Shown: piece after piece, positions 23,188 to 37,349 of the stretch
How the letters are laid out: every line of letters begins with the position of its first letter
Position numbering within the stretch: the stretch's first letter is position 1
Source: Callaeas wilsoni
Lineage: Eukaryota; Chordata; Aves; Passeriformes; Callaeidae
DNA length: 64,000 bases
Direction: 5' to 3'
Assembly (NCBI GenBank): GCA_013398955.1
Contig: VWPU01017854.1
Span: forward strand, 124,001-188,000
Notes under the pieces: generated by a model
What the model saw: the letters and a program-made list of their open reading frames with translations, nothing else
Database searches by the model: none
Told to the model about the DNA's origin: nothing
Position numbers and translations under genes: made by a program

Positions 23188-26100
23188 CTGTAAAATTCCA
23201 CTATTATCAGTTATGCTTTTCAGTACAGTTGATACTTACATAAGCGAGACTTGAGATACGTCACAGAACCTAAACTTAGTGCTGGAAATAAACTAAGTCA
23301 ATTTGTGACCTCTCCTTAGGAAAAATCCTGACCAGTGGTTATGGCTGCTGTTAACCTTCTGGCCCTTGTTTTAGTTCATTCACCAACTTTTTAACCTTAA
23401 GTTTTAGAATACTTATCTGACTCAACTTACTTCTTGCATGTAACTTCAAATGTGTCTTTTGATTACTTGTTTCTAAAGATCCCTTGTACAGACTATATTA
23501 TAAACATTTTTTCAACTCAGCATCTAAGAATAATTCAGATGGAAAAGCATACAGTCAACAGGAGCAGTAACACATTCACCACTAGTGGTATCGACAAAGG
23601 ATCAGGCTGATATTGCAGCATAAACAGGGATAGCTTGAAACAAGATGATTGCCTTCACAGCCAGGAACCCCTGAAGCAGCGTGGCTGAATTTTGCCTAGG
23701 TTTGTCCCTCTAACCAAGGAACACACGTTCAGAGACCAGCCCAGCCACGATTTGCTCCAGAGTCAACAAAGACAGTAATGCTGAATCAAATTCTAGCGGC
23801 TTAGTCTCTCTAGTGTGTAAGAGTACTTTTGGGTAAATAATCTTTAAATTATTTCAGGCCTCTGTGCTAGTGTTTGTTTTGATTCACTTGAATTTTATAC
23901 AAGTCCAAAATGAAGGGACGCCTCATTTATTTTTTGATATTCATTGATACTCAATGAATATATGAATCAAAAAGTCACCTTATGAAGTCATGTCAGTGCA
24001 TTCAGCACTGGCACCCAGAGCATAAAATTGTGCCAGAGCCCAGTACATCATCTTGCTGACCCATTTGACACAACGAGTCTCAGAGAGACCTGAAGAGGCG
24101 TAGGCTAGTACTTGTGCAGAAAGAAAAAGAATAAAAAGCAAGGGGAGGGAAGGGGAAAAAAAAAAAAAGTACCAGAAAATCTTGTATGCTAACAGAAGGC
24201 AAGCAAGCTGATGCCAGAGGCAGTGAAGAATATTCTGAAGAACAGTTAATCCCCATAAAAAGATTAGACCTCACCACGCTGCCAAAGTCTGTGTCTAGCT
24301 GGATTATCAGCTGCATGTGTTGGCTACAAGGGACAGCTTTAACTTGCAACACCTGACTTCCTCAGAATACTCTTTGTTTTGCTTTCATAAATTGGCTTTC
24401 TTTCTTCAGCCTCCTGTTTTTTCTCTTCTTTTGAATCTTTTGACATTTCGTACCCTCTCCCTTCTTCCCAACTCATAGTCATTGAGTGCTCTTTTGTGTG
24501 GCAAGTAATCCATGTAGACGCTTCTTAAAAAGAACCCTAGTACTCACTCATTTTGTATTACTTCCATGAAAATTTGCATTATAGAGAATATAATTCATTT
24601 TGGCATAAAGAACAAAAAGTTTAAATGAAGCTTCAAATTGTAATTGGTTTCATTCCTACTCTTCTAGTGCTTAGAAGCACAAATGTACCTAAAACTTCCA
24701 ATTGCTAGCAGTTCACAATTCACACTTTTAATTTTGTTGTCTTAAACACAGTTGTGATTTTCTCCTTTTGCTGTCATGCACCAAAGTGTTGGGCATCTCC
24801 AGTGGCCAGTTTGAAAGATACCATAGGTAAAGGTAACTACTGCTCAGGCTGATGTAAGGGAAATGGTTAAAGCATGTACTTTCCAAAAGCCATTGACTAT
24901 CATTTTTCAATAGTAAATGTGTCTGACCTGCACTGATACTTCACTGAGCACAGACAAAACAGTGAGGAAGTGCCTGACCAATAGTCTTGCTCACTGAAAA
25001 ACAAATAATCTTGCATTTTATTTATAGTAGAGGTGATTGAATGTGTTTATGAAAATATAACAGTTCAAAGATGACAGACTGTATAAAACTTCATATAACT
25101 CACCTCATATTTGGGGTCCTAAAGCCTTCTCCAAACCTACACTTTATACAGGTAGCCAGAGTTTTACCTTCACAAACTCTATCACAAACTTGCCTTGCCT
25201 GTACTAGGATTTACATAAACTCATGAGTTACATCCTCAGTGGCAAAAAATTAAAAATACTGTTTTTCTGTGCAGCACAAATTATGTTAAATTCACTCTCT
25301 GCAAGGCATATAGCACTGGGTGCAACTGAAAAAGGCACACAGACTGCTCACATCACACTGTTCACCTGGTATGATCCCTTTCATAATGAAGTAACACACA
25401 AATGTGAACACAAAAAAAATCAAGAGTCACAGACAACAATCAAATGGACTTCTCTATCTGGAACCCTATCCAAGCCTTATTCTGATAGCAAACCATAATC
25501 ACTAAATCCTTTCTTAGTTAAAAACATTCCAGATTTCACCCTATCATTTTCTAAGTGTTAGAAAACACATCTTGCTTTCACCATTGCTAATGGCATTTTG
25601 GTATCCCATTTTTTTCACTCAGTGCTTTTCAGCTATTGCTTTGGACAGCCAAATTTCAGAATCATAGAAGCTGTATGCCCACAGGCAAGGCAAGAAATTG
25701 GCCCGCAGCCACTTGGATTATATTAGGTCATCCTGTTTTTCAGATAAAAAGCAGTTCCTTTTAAGACAAAAGTACTCCAGCATTTAAAGCTTTTCACCTT
25801 GGTTTCTTCAAGTTGTCTTTGGAGATTTTTGGGATCCACTGCAATTGGCTCTGATAGTTGTTTGTTCACAGCTACTTCAGAGGCCTGGAGACCTGACAAA
25901 AGTCCAGATGAGGCATCTTCATAATGCTGGTATTTATCCACGAGGTCTTTAAGGTTATTTCCAAGGATGCTACACTACAAGAGTAGAAAAGAAACAAGCA
26001 AATACGCAAGCATTAAACTGTGTGCTGCATTTCATACCAGTCTCAAAGTCATACATTCTTTCCTCTAAGACTGCATCATTTTTTCTTGCCATCATTTCAC

Positions 26101-28415
26101 TGTCTAACTGATTTCTGAACTCAGACATGACAGCTGGACAGGCTATGCAGGTCTTAGCAGTTTGTGCTCCTAAAGGGTGATTTAGTATCAAACCATTGTT
26201 GCAGGAGAGAAACTGGAATCTAACTTGCTGTACTAGAATAGGAAGAGCTTCAGGAATAATTTTTGATTCACCAATATAAAGATTCTTTATCAGAACTCTG
26301 GCACCAAAAATGTAGAAAGTCAGTGGAAAGTAGAAACGTAGAAAGCCAGTGGAAGCTAGAATTTTTTTTAAAAATCGAGAGAGATATATATGTTCATTAA
26401 AATACAGACAGTGGAGTACTGTTTTCATAACTAACTTACCTGCATAGTGAATCCAAAGTGATATGGTTCAGTAGTGTACATATGCTTTGTTTTATTCACT
26501 TAAAAATGTCATCTGAACAAGAGCCTGTTAGTCCTATATTAGTCCTATATGTTAGCATGCCCCAAAATGTTTACAGTGAATTGTCACATTAAAAAGTCAG
26601 TGAAACTCTTTCAGACTTTCTGGAGATGGTTTCACAAGTAAAACCTGATTGTATCAAGTCCTAATATTTATAAACAGTCACATTAAATATTTATATTCTG
26701 AACCTTCCAGACGTCGTATTTTAATATTTACATATGGTACTTGGTCTCCATCTGGTGGGCAGACATAGAATATGCTTATTTATATAACCAGTTAACCAAG
26801 GAACTGACTCTATGATTCCTTCAACACACAAGCCTATAAAACCATCTCACACATGTGCAAATACATACATATAAAAGTAAAAGCAATTGAAATATTTCTT
26901 AAAAGAAAGAAGCTTTTACAAAGGGCAAAAAAGGTTACTACAAATTCATTTACAACTTGGAAGATCTCACTAATTGTGGACGATCTCACTTTTTAGAATT
27001 CTGTCCTTAAAGACACAAAAGGTCCACTGTGTTCTGCATATTTATTGTCAAATATTTAAAGCATGTCTATTATAACTCTGCTAAATGCATATATGGAAAG
27101 GATAGAATTTTGGAAAATTGACAAATCAGGCTGCTATCATTGGATTTTTATGTGCATAAAAATAAGCTCTCTGAAAATTGTGTTATGAAATCTTTACATT
27201 CACACTCAAACTAATTCAATAAACCAGGTGGAGGAAATCTAACCTATCAATAGAATTGTCAATTTAGCTTCCCTGTTCATACCAGCAGGAAAAGGAAAAT
27301 GTGCTTCTGTAAATGAACAGCTGTCTTAACAAACTGAGAAAACAAGTTTTACATTGCTTTTTTAATCATACAATCAAATTCATGTCTTTGTAGAATTTAC
27401 ATTTCTGAGCATGAAAATCTTAAAGACATAAAAATTTCCAGATAAAGATGACCACTGTTGCAGACCAACACTGTACCAGTGGACATTGAAGCTCTACTAA
27501 GGAGTTTGAACCTATGATATTAGAAAAATATGAAATAGCACTGTCAAAGGCTACTGACAGCACCTTTCTCTTCAATGGTTCAATTAATAATTATCACAAA
27601 AGTTTACAGTTATGGAATATTATCAATATTGAACAACACTGTTGGTTTTTTGAAAACAGCTGGAAATTTGGCATGTGAGTTGGTGATGTTTGTCTAGTTC
27701 TATCACACAGATTCCATATGTGAACCTGACACAGAGAGCTAGATTATCTTCCATCTCTAAGGTACATGGAGGATTTTGCACTGCTAATTACTCATTATTT
27801 AGACACTAATCTGATATTGTTAAGGATAAAATGTTTACTTGGCAGAGCAGCAGAAAAGAATTGCTCTCCTCAAATCACTATGTTCTTTCATGCCTAGTGC
27901 TGACAACAAAGGTCACATTGGGCCAAACTATTTCAGGATAAAAATTAAAATTAAAACTTTAACTGTTATTTTTGGCATAGTCTCTCTCTTTTTACACCCA
28001 TTTTATTAGTAGGGAGCAAAGTAAATAAGCAGTTGTGGGAAATATTGAAAGTAACATAAAGAAACATTATCCATCTGAAAGGATTACAATTTCTTTCCAC
28101 CCCAAAACATTACTCAAGGTATTCTGAGCTGCCACAATCTCAGTGGCTGTTTAAGCCTGGAAAGAACAATGAAGAACTCTGGTCTCATTTCCTCCTTATA
28201 ACATAAAGTAGAAAGTATCATCCATTCAGACCTTTAATAGTCTGACACTTGACTAAAGCAGATAATCTAGAAAAGTATCTTGTTCTGTTATCTAACTTCG
28301 AGAAACAAACAATTTACAACTTCTCACAGTGTTTGATTCTTTAACTAGCTCCTGTCTACACAAATTGCTAAATCAATTACAGTAGTCATTCCTATTCAGT
28401 ATAAATAAAACTTAC
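23188..28415 (-). other. two DST introns split by the exon at 25798-25974
   Basis: The introns of 2.6 and 2.4 kb are AT-rich. Apart from a purine run near 24120-24170, no repeat or coding signal was recognised. Confidence 0.7.
25798..25974 (-). CDS. DST: DST rod exon
   Basis: This internal exon of 177 nt (59 codons, phase 0) encodes [20 protein letters not shown] and continues [20 protein letters not shown]. Human has [20 protein letters not shown] here. Acceptor is actcttgtag|TGT, donor is AAG|GTGAAA. Confidence 0.95.
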
Positions 28416-28961
28416 CTTAGTATAGAGAGACTTGAAGCGATCTGAAGCTCTATCCAGTTTATTTTGCACTTCAGCATATGTAGCCGAAGTATCAATACCA
28501 TCTTTGTCAACCTTCACACCATCTCTTTTGCTACATGACCTTGCAGCATCCAAAACTCTTTGTCCAGAAATTGTAATATAGCGTAAATCACCTTTGTGAG
28601 ATATAACATCTTCTGAAAAACTCTTCTGCCTTTTCAGTTTGACCATAATACCACTGAAGTCAGAAGCCCCTGCCTCCAAATTGTCAAGTTCTTGTTCTGC
28701 CTGCTGCAGCCACATTTCAAATTCACTATAGTCTGCATCAAATTTCTCCAATTCTTCCCTTAACGAATGGGTCAATTTCATTTTTCGTTCTGATTCGGCC
28801 AAAGCAGTCTCATATTGAGCCTTCAGCTCTTTCATGTTCCTTTGCATCTTGTCCTTTTCTTCAGGGGTAAGGTAGTGCCCTTGTTTCTCAAGCAGTGCCT
28901 GAGCAGACTGAGTTGCTACTATGATAGCCTGCTGCTGTGAAATAATTTTCTCATGTTGAGC
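28416..28961 (-). CDS. DST: DST rod exon, large
   Basis: This internal exon of 546 nt (182 codons, phase 0) starts AQHEKIIS and includes [40 protein letters not shown] and [20 protein letters not shown]. Except for a few substitutions it equals human, making it one of the best conserved rod segments in the window. Donor is AAG|GTAAGT. Confidence 0.96.
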
Positions 28962-30712
28962 CTACAAATAAAAGAATAAATTACAACCAGCACCTTCTCC
29001 TATGGTTCCTTAGAAAAGGACATGTGAAACAAAGACCATCAAAATGATAAAAGGCTTTTCTAATTGTCATATTTTTTATTATAAACTCCACAGTTTTTCA
29101 GCAATTTAAGTGAAAGTGTGACTCTTGGTCATCATATTTCTGTGCAGTTAAAAAATTTTACAAAACATTCAGTGGTAATTTTTGCCAGATGCACAGGCCA
29201 TGACCATATGGAAATGTTCAAATGTCATTGCAACTCAGCAACACCTGGATGTATATTTCACACAAAGGGTTTTTTTGTACTTTCAAAAGACAATTCTGTA
29301 GCGCTAAATTAGACATTATCAATCTCTAACTTTTTTCCTAACAAAATTAATTTGCTTATTACTTAGTATTTATGGTAGTGTACTTAGTGGAATCAAAATT
29401 TTCCTAATTCTCAGTCTCAAAACGGAATTTAACAAATAAAACATTTAAAGGTAGGTAACTTTCCAAATCAAAACTCTCCATGTCCCATTACTTATACTGT
29501 AGCTCCCACTACAGACAAGCAGACCTAAAGGAGTAAAAGCATCAAGCATAGTACAGATACTTTCTCCTTACACTCAGTGAACAAAAATGATTACTTGGGT
29601 TTTTAAATTTCATTTTTCAAAATCAAGAGCCATGATTCTTATCAAATATAGTTAGTCATAAAACAGGTCAAGTTGACATTAAAAATCAAGACACAATCTA
29701 TGCATGTAAATTTTTCAGTCCCATAAAAATATTTAAGTCCAGGAACTAGTACTGTATTCCAAATGAAAAACATATTTTAAATATATTCGTTCAAAAAATT
29801 CTTCATTCTTGAAGGTCTTCTACTCCCATGAAAAATGGCTATGTAAAATAAACTATGTTTTTCTTCCATGAGTACAGTGGCCAATTATTCTGTAGGTACT
29901 AGTGCAGAAATGAACCATCAAGAAAGTAGAAGTAAAAATATCATGTACACAAAACCCAATAATCTTATTTGCTTAGGCTGCTCTTGGGGAGGTTTTTTTT
30001 GCATTTTTTTAATAAAAAAGGAAATCCAAAATACTATCAGCTACAAGCATAATAATTTTCTTTAAGGTATCCATCAACTCACACCTAAAGGTTCTTGGTT
30101 TCTCAGCTGTAAGTCAGAAAACATCATAAAACTGAACTCTTATTATTTTAAATGCTTCCAATTATCTTACCAGGAAAAACTATTTTTAAAATGCTGCACT
30201 GTAATTTTATGTAACTCACCCTTCTGAAGCCTTCAAACACTGCTTTGCTCATGTGTTAAAGTTGAAGGGAATTAAAACTATAATTTCAGTAAACTATTAT
30301 TTGCAGCAATTTGCAATCAGTATTCACAGGGGATTAAAAGGGGATGAATCATCTGGGTATGACAAGATTTTTGAAAAAGTCACATAATGGGTATGAATTT
30401 ATATTGCTACTTTTTGTATTTTATTTGCCTGCATCAATATCTCACTACAAAAAATAATAGACTCACCACAAAGATTCTTTACATTTACCTTGTAGAATGT
30501 GTCCTTTCTCTTATTTTGCAGGAAACAACTATAGTAACAGCAAAAAAGTGACAAATGTGCAATACATTCTAACTACTAAAATTCCTACCACTGTGTATCA
30601 TTATCTTCCTACTGCTTGCTCCAAAGCCTCTGACAGACAGGATGAGATTGAGCTCACTTGTGTTGAATAAGGAGTGATACACCTAAATGTTGAATAAACC
30701 CAGTAACAATAC

Positions 30713-30994
30713 CTTGACTTTCTGATACTGCTGGTTCAGATTATCATCTGCGCGTTTTACTAATCCATCCACCTGAGTTTCAATGTCTTCCTGCATTTCC
30801 AGCAGATTACCATTGACATCATCCTCCCCTCCTTCCAAAACTTTCACATCTCCTTCTTCAAAGTGTGTTCCATTCTGTTCTATCACTTGCTTAAATTTCC
30901 GGCCATGCTCCGCTTCTTTATCCACGTTTGATAACCAATCCAAAAGATTTTCTATTGTATTTTTACTTTCCTCCAGCTGTTCTATGGCTGCAAC
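30713..30994 (-). CDS. DST: DST rod exon
   Basis: This internal exon of 282 nt (94 codons, phase 0) encodes VAAIEQLEESKNTIENLLDW then LSNVDKEAEH, VIEQNGTHFEEGD and ends NQQYQKVK. The human equivalent is QLEESKTKIENLLDWLSNVD. Acceptor is ttgtag-like cactgtaatgtag|GTT, donor is AAG|GTATTG. Confidence 0.95.
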
Positions 30995-31208
30995 CTACAT
31001 TGAAATTTCACAGTTTCAATTTAGAAATCTTCTTTAAGGATCTCAAAATATCAAATAAATATACAAATAAACCATTTCAAATACATTAACATCAAAGAAA
31101 ATTTTTGATGTATATAGAGGTTGCTGTTTATTTTGTAAGAGAATAAACCAAGAGTTTATTAGTTACCCAAATGAAATATGATATTAACCTCTCCACAGTT
31201 TATCAACA

Positions 31209-32255
31209 TGTATTGGGTTTGCTTGGACAGGCTTTGGAATCGGGGGGGCTGCAGGGGTGGCTTCTCTGAGAAGCAGCCAGAAGCTTCCTTCATGTCCAAC
31301 AGACCCAATGCCACCTGGCTCCAACATGGACCCACCACGTGCTAAGGACAAGCCCATCATCAATGTTGGTAGCAACTCTGGGATCACATAGTAAAAGGGT
31401 AAAAAAAAATGCATGAAAAACAGCAGCCTGAAGAGAGAGGTGAGAATATGTGAGGAACAACTCTGCAGACACCATGGTCCGTGCAGAAGGAGGGGGAGGA
31501 GGTGCTCCAGGTGCCGGAGATGAGATTGCCCTGCAGCCCATGGTGCAGCCCACGGTGAGGCAGCTGTGCCCCTGCAGCCCATGTAGGACCACGGGGGTGT
31601 AGAGATCCACATGCAGCCCAGGAGGACCCCACTCCAGAGCATGTGGATGGCCAAAGGAGGCTGTGACCCTGTGGGAAGCCCACACTCAAGCAGGCTCATG
31701 GCATGACTTGTGACCCCATGGGGTCATTCCATATATTGGAACAATGTGCCTGAAGGACTGCACCCCATGGAAGGGACCATGCTGGAGCCCATGGGAAGGA
31801 CTCATGTTGGAGAAGTTCATGAAGGACTGTCTCCTGTGTGAGGGGATCCCACACTGGAGCACAGGAAGAGTGTGAGGAGCTCTTCCTTTGCGGAGGAAGG
31901 AGTGACAGAGACAACGTGTGATGAACTGATCACAACCCACATTCTCCATCCCTCTGTACCAGTGGTGGGAATGAGGGAGAGAACTTCAGACCTGAGTTCA
32001 GGAACAAGGGAGAGGTGGAGGGAAGGTATCTTTAAGACTTAGTTTTTATTTCTCTTTAGCCTATTCTGATTTGATTGGTAATAAATTAATTTCCCCAAGT
32101 CAAGCCTGTTTTGCCTGTGACAGCAACCGTGAGTGATGTCTACCTGCCCTTATCTCAACCCATAAGCCTTTCATTAAATTTTCTCTCCCCTGTCCAGCTG
32201 ATGAAGGAAGTGATGGAATGGCTTTTTGGCATCCAGACAACGTAAACCCACTACA
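31209..32255 (+). mobile_element. solo ERVL-like LTR with 5-bp target duplication
   Basis: A 1047-bp element begins tgtattgggtttgcttggac and ends aacgtaaacccactaca, so it has TG...CA type ends. It is bordered on both sides by CAACA (31204-31208 and 32256-32260), a 5-bp target-site duplication. The inside carries the internal short repeats typical of this LTR family (variants of cagcccatgg and ggagcccatggg) and an AATAAA at 32080-32085. No internal viral coding region is present, so it is a solo LTR, antisense to DST. The resemblance to a songbird ERVL-type LTR family is from memory. Confidence 0.88.
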
Positions 32256-32332
32256 CAACAGTAAGCTGCACGACTAACAACATAAAACATGATAAAGGTT
32301 TGAATAAAGGTATGAGATGGTTGCCTAAAAAC

Positions 32333-32566
32333 CTTTTCTGTTTCCTGCTTAATTGCTGTTGTCATAGCTTTATCCAGTTCTTTTTTGGACTCTTCTGCCT
32401 TCTGGCTAAGGAGCAAACACTTTGTCTTAGCTTCATTTAGTTTCTGTTCCAGAATAGTCTTGTCTTCTTGTGACAACTTTTCTCCATTCTCCTTCAAGAA
32501 GGTTTCAGTATTTTTCACAATCTCTGCCAGTGTCTGGGCACTTGTTCTCATGTCTTTTTGTATCTC
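32333..32566 (-). CDS. DST: DST rod exon, next to an LTR insertion
   Basis: This internal exon of 234 nt (78 codons, phase 0) encodes [20 protein letters not shown] then [20 protein letters not shown]. It is nearly identical to human. Its donor AAG|GTTTTT is a weak match to consensus. An LTR solo insertion ends only about 76 nt inside the following intron. Confidence 0.95.
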
Positions 32567-34598
32567 CTTTTGAGAAAAAAGAGAGCACATAGGAGTAAGT
32601 AAATTATTCATGAGATCTGTCCAATTAACTTTATTGGAACTATCTCTCTTCTAGGGGTAAGCATCACACTGGTCCTTTCTATCTGCACATGATACATTAC
32701 TAAATTGCAGACAATTATTAAAATTAAAGGTATCAACATCTGACAATGTTGTTGCAGCTCAATCTGTCTTTTTAATTTTTTTTTGCAATTGCAAATCTGT
32801 TTGCTTACAGCCCTATTCAGACTGAGGCTACTTTTTTCCCTTTATTTAACAGTTCAAATATTGTATTTCCACATATGCAGAAGAACACATATCTTATTTT
32901 TTCAAAATCAAGAGTTAAGTAAATCTGCTACACTACAGTTAGTAAAGTGAGTCTCCTGACAAATTCTGGTCCATTACTATCCTAACTAACAGAAAGCTGC
33001 TGAAAACAAGACAACTGAATAGAAGTCAGAAAATTGTAATCATCTTTCCCACGGGAAAGTGTTCCCATATTTCTTGAGTTTCCTCAGGCCAGAAATGGCA
33101 TACAATTTTTTTTTTCTTCTATTGTAATCAATCATAATATTTCAGTCTCTCATGAATGTTTACATCCATTGAATTTCATAGAAGACAGGTATGTAGTTTT
33201 AATTTATCCAAAGCAGTTTTCCTAGTCTGCCTCTCAATTATCTGAGAGGAGCTTTAATTGTAACAATTATATTGTTGAATACATTCCCCCAGTTACTGAA
33301 ACAATGACATTTTTCACCTTTTCATGCAATGTAACAATCTTGGAGATGCAAGACAGAACAAGATCCTCATTCTAGACTACAGGTTTTGCAGCAATTATAG
33401 AATAAAGCAGCTAAAACTGCAGCTCATTTTAACAATTCAGCAAGTACATTAGAAAGATTTCCTGGGGACCCTGTATCAAGAAAAGCTTCTCCTCTGACCA
33501 AGATCTCTGTGCTCCCTTTCAAACAGCGCACTGAGGATGAAAGTTCTGACTTGATCTATAAGAGACTGTTTTTAACCCCCATCCCTCCTAAGAAACACTT
33601 TTTCAACAGTGATTCCAAGAAATCAGTCAGAAAATAATAACTAGTCTGCTAGGCAGTCACAAACAGCTGATGGCAAAAAGAACGAGGCATATGCTGTATG
33701 AGTTCTTCACTCCTTATGAGTACCCCATTTAGACCATAAATCCTTCAGACAGATAAGATATATTAAAAGCTACCCAAGGGGTGTCTTTATGACTGACTGA
33801 CTATAAGAACAATTTGGACAAACTAGATGCATTACTTCAAAGACAAGTAAAGCAAGGCAAGATGAATAAGGAAATTTCTCCTTTTACAGATTACTAAACC
33901 TGAGTTCAAGCTCTATAGTATAGTAAACTAGTACTAGGAGGAGAAAGAAGAGTACCAAGTCCTTCAGTCCTTTAACTATTATAAACTCAATATCTATCAC
34001 GACAGAGTAAAAGCTTATAGATGACTGGATACAGCTGAAGAGCAAGGAAAGCAAACAAACTTAAAGGGGTTTGCTACATGAGGACACCAAAGAGATTGCA
34101 AGAAACACCAATAAGAACCAGAATTCAACAAAAACCAAGAGTGAGGCAATGGAAAGTCTCAGGCAAGAGAAAACCTTGCAGCAAAATTTTTCAAAGTACT
34201 GTGAACAGGAAAAAACACTTCCTGGTACTAGTTAAAAAACTGGCTAAATCATTTTAGCATAAAAAAAGTGTGATTTTATCACATTTGACAGCAACAATCT
34301 TAAGCTAATATATTAACAAAATTCATGCCTGCTTCAAGAGTGCTTTTTGAAATGTGTAGCACATACACCCTATTCTAGTGTCTCCTTGTTTGGAAGCTTC
34401 TCTTCTCCCACTGGCACATACTGCAGTGTATTCACAGGCAGCAGCCTAAACGCATGCCACTAAGCCTTTACTTTTGGTAGGTCAAACAAATCTATTTTAC
34501 TCTCCTCTCACATGACAAGCCTTGTTACTCAACAAAAGAGTCTTCACTCTCCTCTGCACTCAGTCTTCTTTAACTTCTCTGACTAGAATTGTGCATAC
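32567..34598 (-). other. DST intron, nothing recognised
   Basis: 2.0 kb of AT-rich sequence without open frames of coding character, CR1 tails or LTR motifs. Confidence 0.7.
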
Positions 34599-34751
34599 CT
34601 CCTGTTTGGTCTGGTATTGTTCCAGCTCAGCCTTGCTGTCTCCAATAACAAGAGACTCTCGCTGTCCGATGAGTCGATTTTCAGTCTGTGTAAGCAAATC
34701 ACAGATTTCCTGCAGTTTCTCTTTGCATTCCTGCTGCCGTTCAGCCACATC
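34599..34751 (-). CDS. DST: DST rod exon
   Basis: This internal exon of 153 nt (51 codons, phase 0) encodes [20 protein letters not shown] then [10 protein letters not shown] and ends YQTKQE. Human has VAERQQEYKEKLQGICDLLT. Acceptor is taatatag|GAT, donor is GAG|GTATGC. Confidence 0.95.
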
Positions 34752-37349
34752 CTATATTAAAGCCAAGTACAATTGAACAATAAGACAGAAAGTCCTCACT
34801 TCAGGAACCAACACTCTAATAGATATTAGAAATCTTTGAACATCAATATTGCAAAGCAGTAATTTTAAAAGTATGCTGTAAACATGATAGCAGTGGTACA
34901 AAGAGCAAGATGAACATATAGAAGTTATGGATAAACCTCAAATATGTTGTAAGTAAAAGAGACCATGTTTGATGGAATTGCCCAATAGAAGTCTGGCCAT
35001 GCACATATGTGAAGGATGAAATCTCCAAACAACAGGAGTGAAAATCCAGTCTCTTAACCACTTGAAACCTGTGATAAACACTATTAATTCTGAAAAAAAG
35101 GACATCAAAACAGAGGTTAGTTGTGAATGTGAGTTAGCTCTTTTTGGTATGCATAACATGTTACCTGAATAGAAACTGTGGACTTTTTAAGCAGTAGAGA
35201 AGAACAAAACATGCAAGCTCATTACTGTTACAAAGTCCTGGAAAACTTATCTGTGCCTTTCCTACACTCAATATTATGCTTCTTTCACAAAATATAGTAG
35301 AAAGAAATGTTCTTGGAATGGCAAAATAATACAGTCTTCAGAGTACTAAAGCACTTTTAATTACGCAGAAACCGGGGACTGAGGTGGTGATTCTGAGTCT
35401 TAACAGTGCTGCTATGAGAGAAGAGGAGGTGCTGTTAAGCTGCAGCATCTTATCAGCCTCTTTTGACTCCACAAAGGCTGCTTATGCTTGCCAACTGCAG
35501 CCATGTCAGCTGAACAAGCAAGTGGCCCAGCTTGACTCACAGCTTTCCCAGTGCCCACGCCTAGAACTGCAAGTATCTTGGCTGATTTACTCATGTTTGT
35601 CCCTCTAACCCGTCTCAGGCAAAACAATCCATGGTACACGGATTTTAACAAATCTGGTTCTTGGACTATTAAGATCTAAGAAAAAGGTCACATAAACAGA
35701 CGACCTGGCAAATTAAAGGAAAATAAAATCTTCAGCAAGACCAAAGTGTTATGCAATGGTGTGACAGCAAATTCAGTGATCAATATAGCTCAGTTCAATT
35801 ACTGATATAGCTGCTGAAGAAACACTTGTGAGAAATCTCAAGTAAATTTCTCTCATTGCTAGAAAGAGCAGACCTGTGTCTGTTCATAATTTAACATGCT
35901 GAGCCTGTGAGTATACCAAGGAAAGACAAAAATGACAATTCACCAAACTTGATCAATATCACCTTTGCAGAACTATGAATGTATTTGTAGTAAAAAGGGA
36001 AAAGATCAAAATACGCTCAATATTGCATGCTGGTATTAAAATTTCTCATCCATAGACAGAAACATTCAGCACACATTTACACAGAATGGCAAACCTTCTG
36101 GTCACCCAGTTCTTGCACTGCCTGTAACTGAGTCTCTAAACTTTCCACGTGAAAAGTTATTGCTTCCTGTGCTTCCTGAAAAGATTTCTGGGTTATATTT
36201 AAGAGCCTCAGCAGCTGTTTGCTCTGATTAGGAGAAAGATCCTCAGCATGTTCAGAAATGAAGAACTGAACATCAAATGCAGTGGACTCCAGTTGCGTTT
36301 TTTTACAGCTAAGCTCTGCAGCATTGTTCTGTAAATGAAGTGAAGAGAATTACTAGCAAAAAAGAAAAATTGAGTACAAATAAGCCACAAGTATCCCTAC
36401 CATCTCTTCTTAGCCCCTATTCCAAAACGCTTTCGGTAGACAATTTAGCCATGGAAAATCAAAACCCAAAATCATACTGACACATTCAGGTATGGCATTA
36501 GAACTTGTGCATGGTTTGCCACAGGACAGCTTGTGTCCAAGTAATAAAAAATGTGATCTTGTACATCTCTATTTCTTTGCTCTCTCATGGGTGTTTGAAA
36601 ACTGACTGACCTTCAACTCTAAAAGATTTATGGCAGGTTAGGTGTAACATTTCTAGGTTCTAGGTCTGAAGATCCAGAAATTTTAAAATATATATTTGAA
36701 ATCATTCCTATTCTTAACTCCACAGCAAGAATGTCACCATTTCTAGCAATGTGGCAAATTCTGCCAACAGCTACATACTGTGGAGCCCCTATGACCATAC
36801 CACGTCTCTGGAACTCTATTTAAGCACATTAAAACAACTAAAATAATTTTTATTATTCATACATATAGAAGTATATGAACTTAACTAAAAATTGGATCTG
36901 CTTTGTTTTCCATTACCCATTTTATGGAGTATGTAATGATGAGACCTTTTTATCTTTTCCCATCTTGTGTTCTCACATATAATTGATTTGAAAGGCAATT
37001 AAACTTCAGTAAAGATTCTGAACTCAATGCATAAAGATCCAATTTTAATAACTGAAATATTTTTATTATAAGTTAGATTTCTAAAAGGCTCAGATTTATT
37101 GCAAATGTAAGTAGAACCAATAGCTTTCTCTGTAATCCTAACTCTATGAAACTTTTTTTGCAAGTGAAAAAGCAAATCAACAAGATTTTATTACTTGGTT
37201 ATCAAACAGTTGTCTTCTTAAGTAATTACTTCTAGTCATCTCTTTAAGTAATACAGGTTATTGAGAAGGAATAAAAAACCTAGCTAATAATTAACAATAC
37301 GGACCAACTTTTGCCCGAAGCGTCAACGCCTGCCATTAAGAGCACTTAC
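34752..37349 (-). other. two DST introns around the exon at 36095
   Basis: Introns of 1.3 and 1.0 kb. Neither contains a recognised repeat. A GC-richer patch near 35360-35640 has no coding match. Confidence 0.65.
36095..36328 (-). CDS. DST: DST rod exon
   Basis: This internal exon of 234 nt (78 codons, phase 0) starts [20 protein letters not shown] and continues [20 protein letters not shown]. The latter is close to human [20 protein letters not shown]. Acceptor is cag-like ttacag|AAC, donor is AAG|GTTTGC. Confidence 0.94.

Noticed and set aside
31184..31949. Several minus-strand open frames of 70-170 codons rich in W, P, H and G
   Set aside because: They lie wholly inside the solo LTR and reflect its internal short repeats; no viral protein motif is present.
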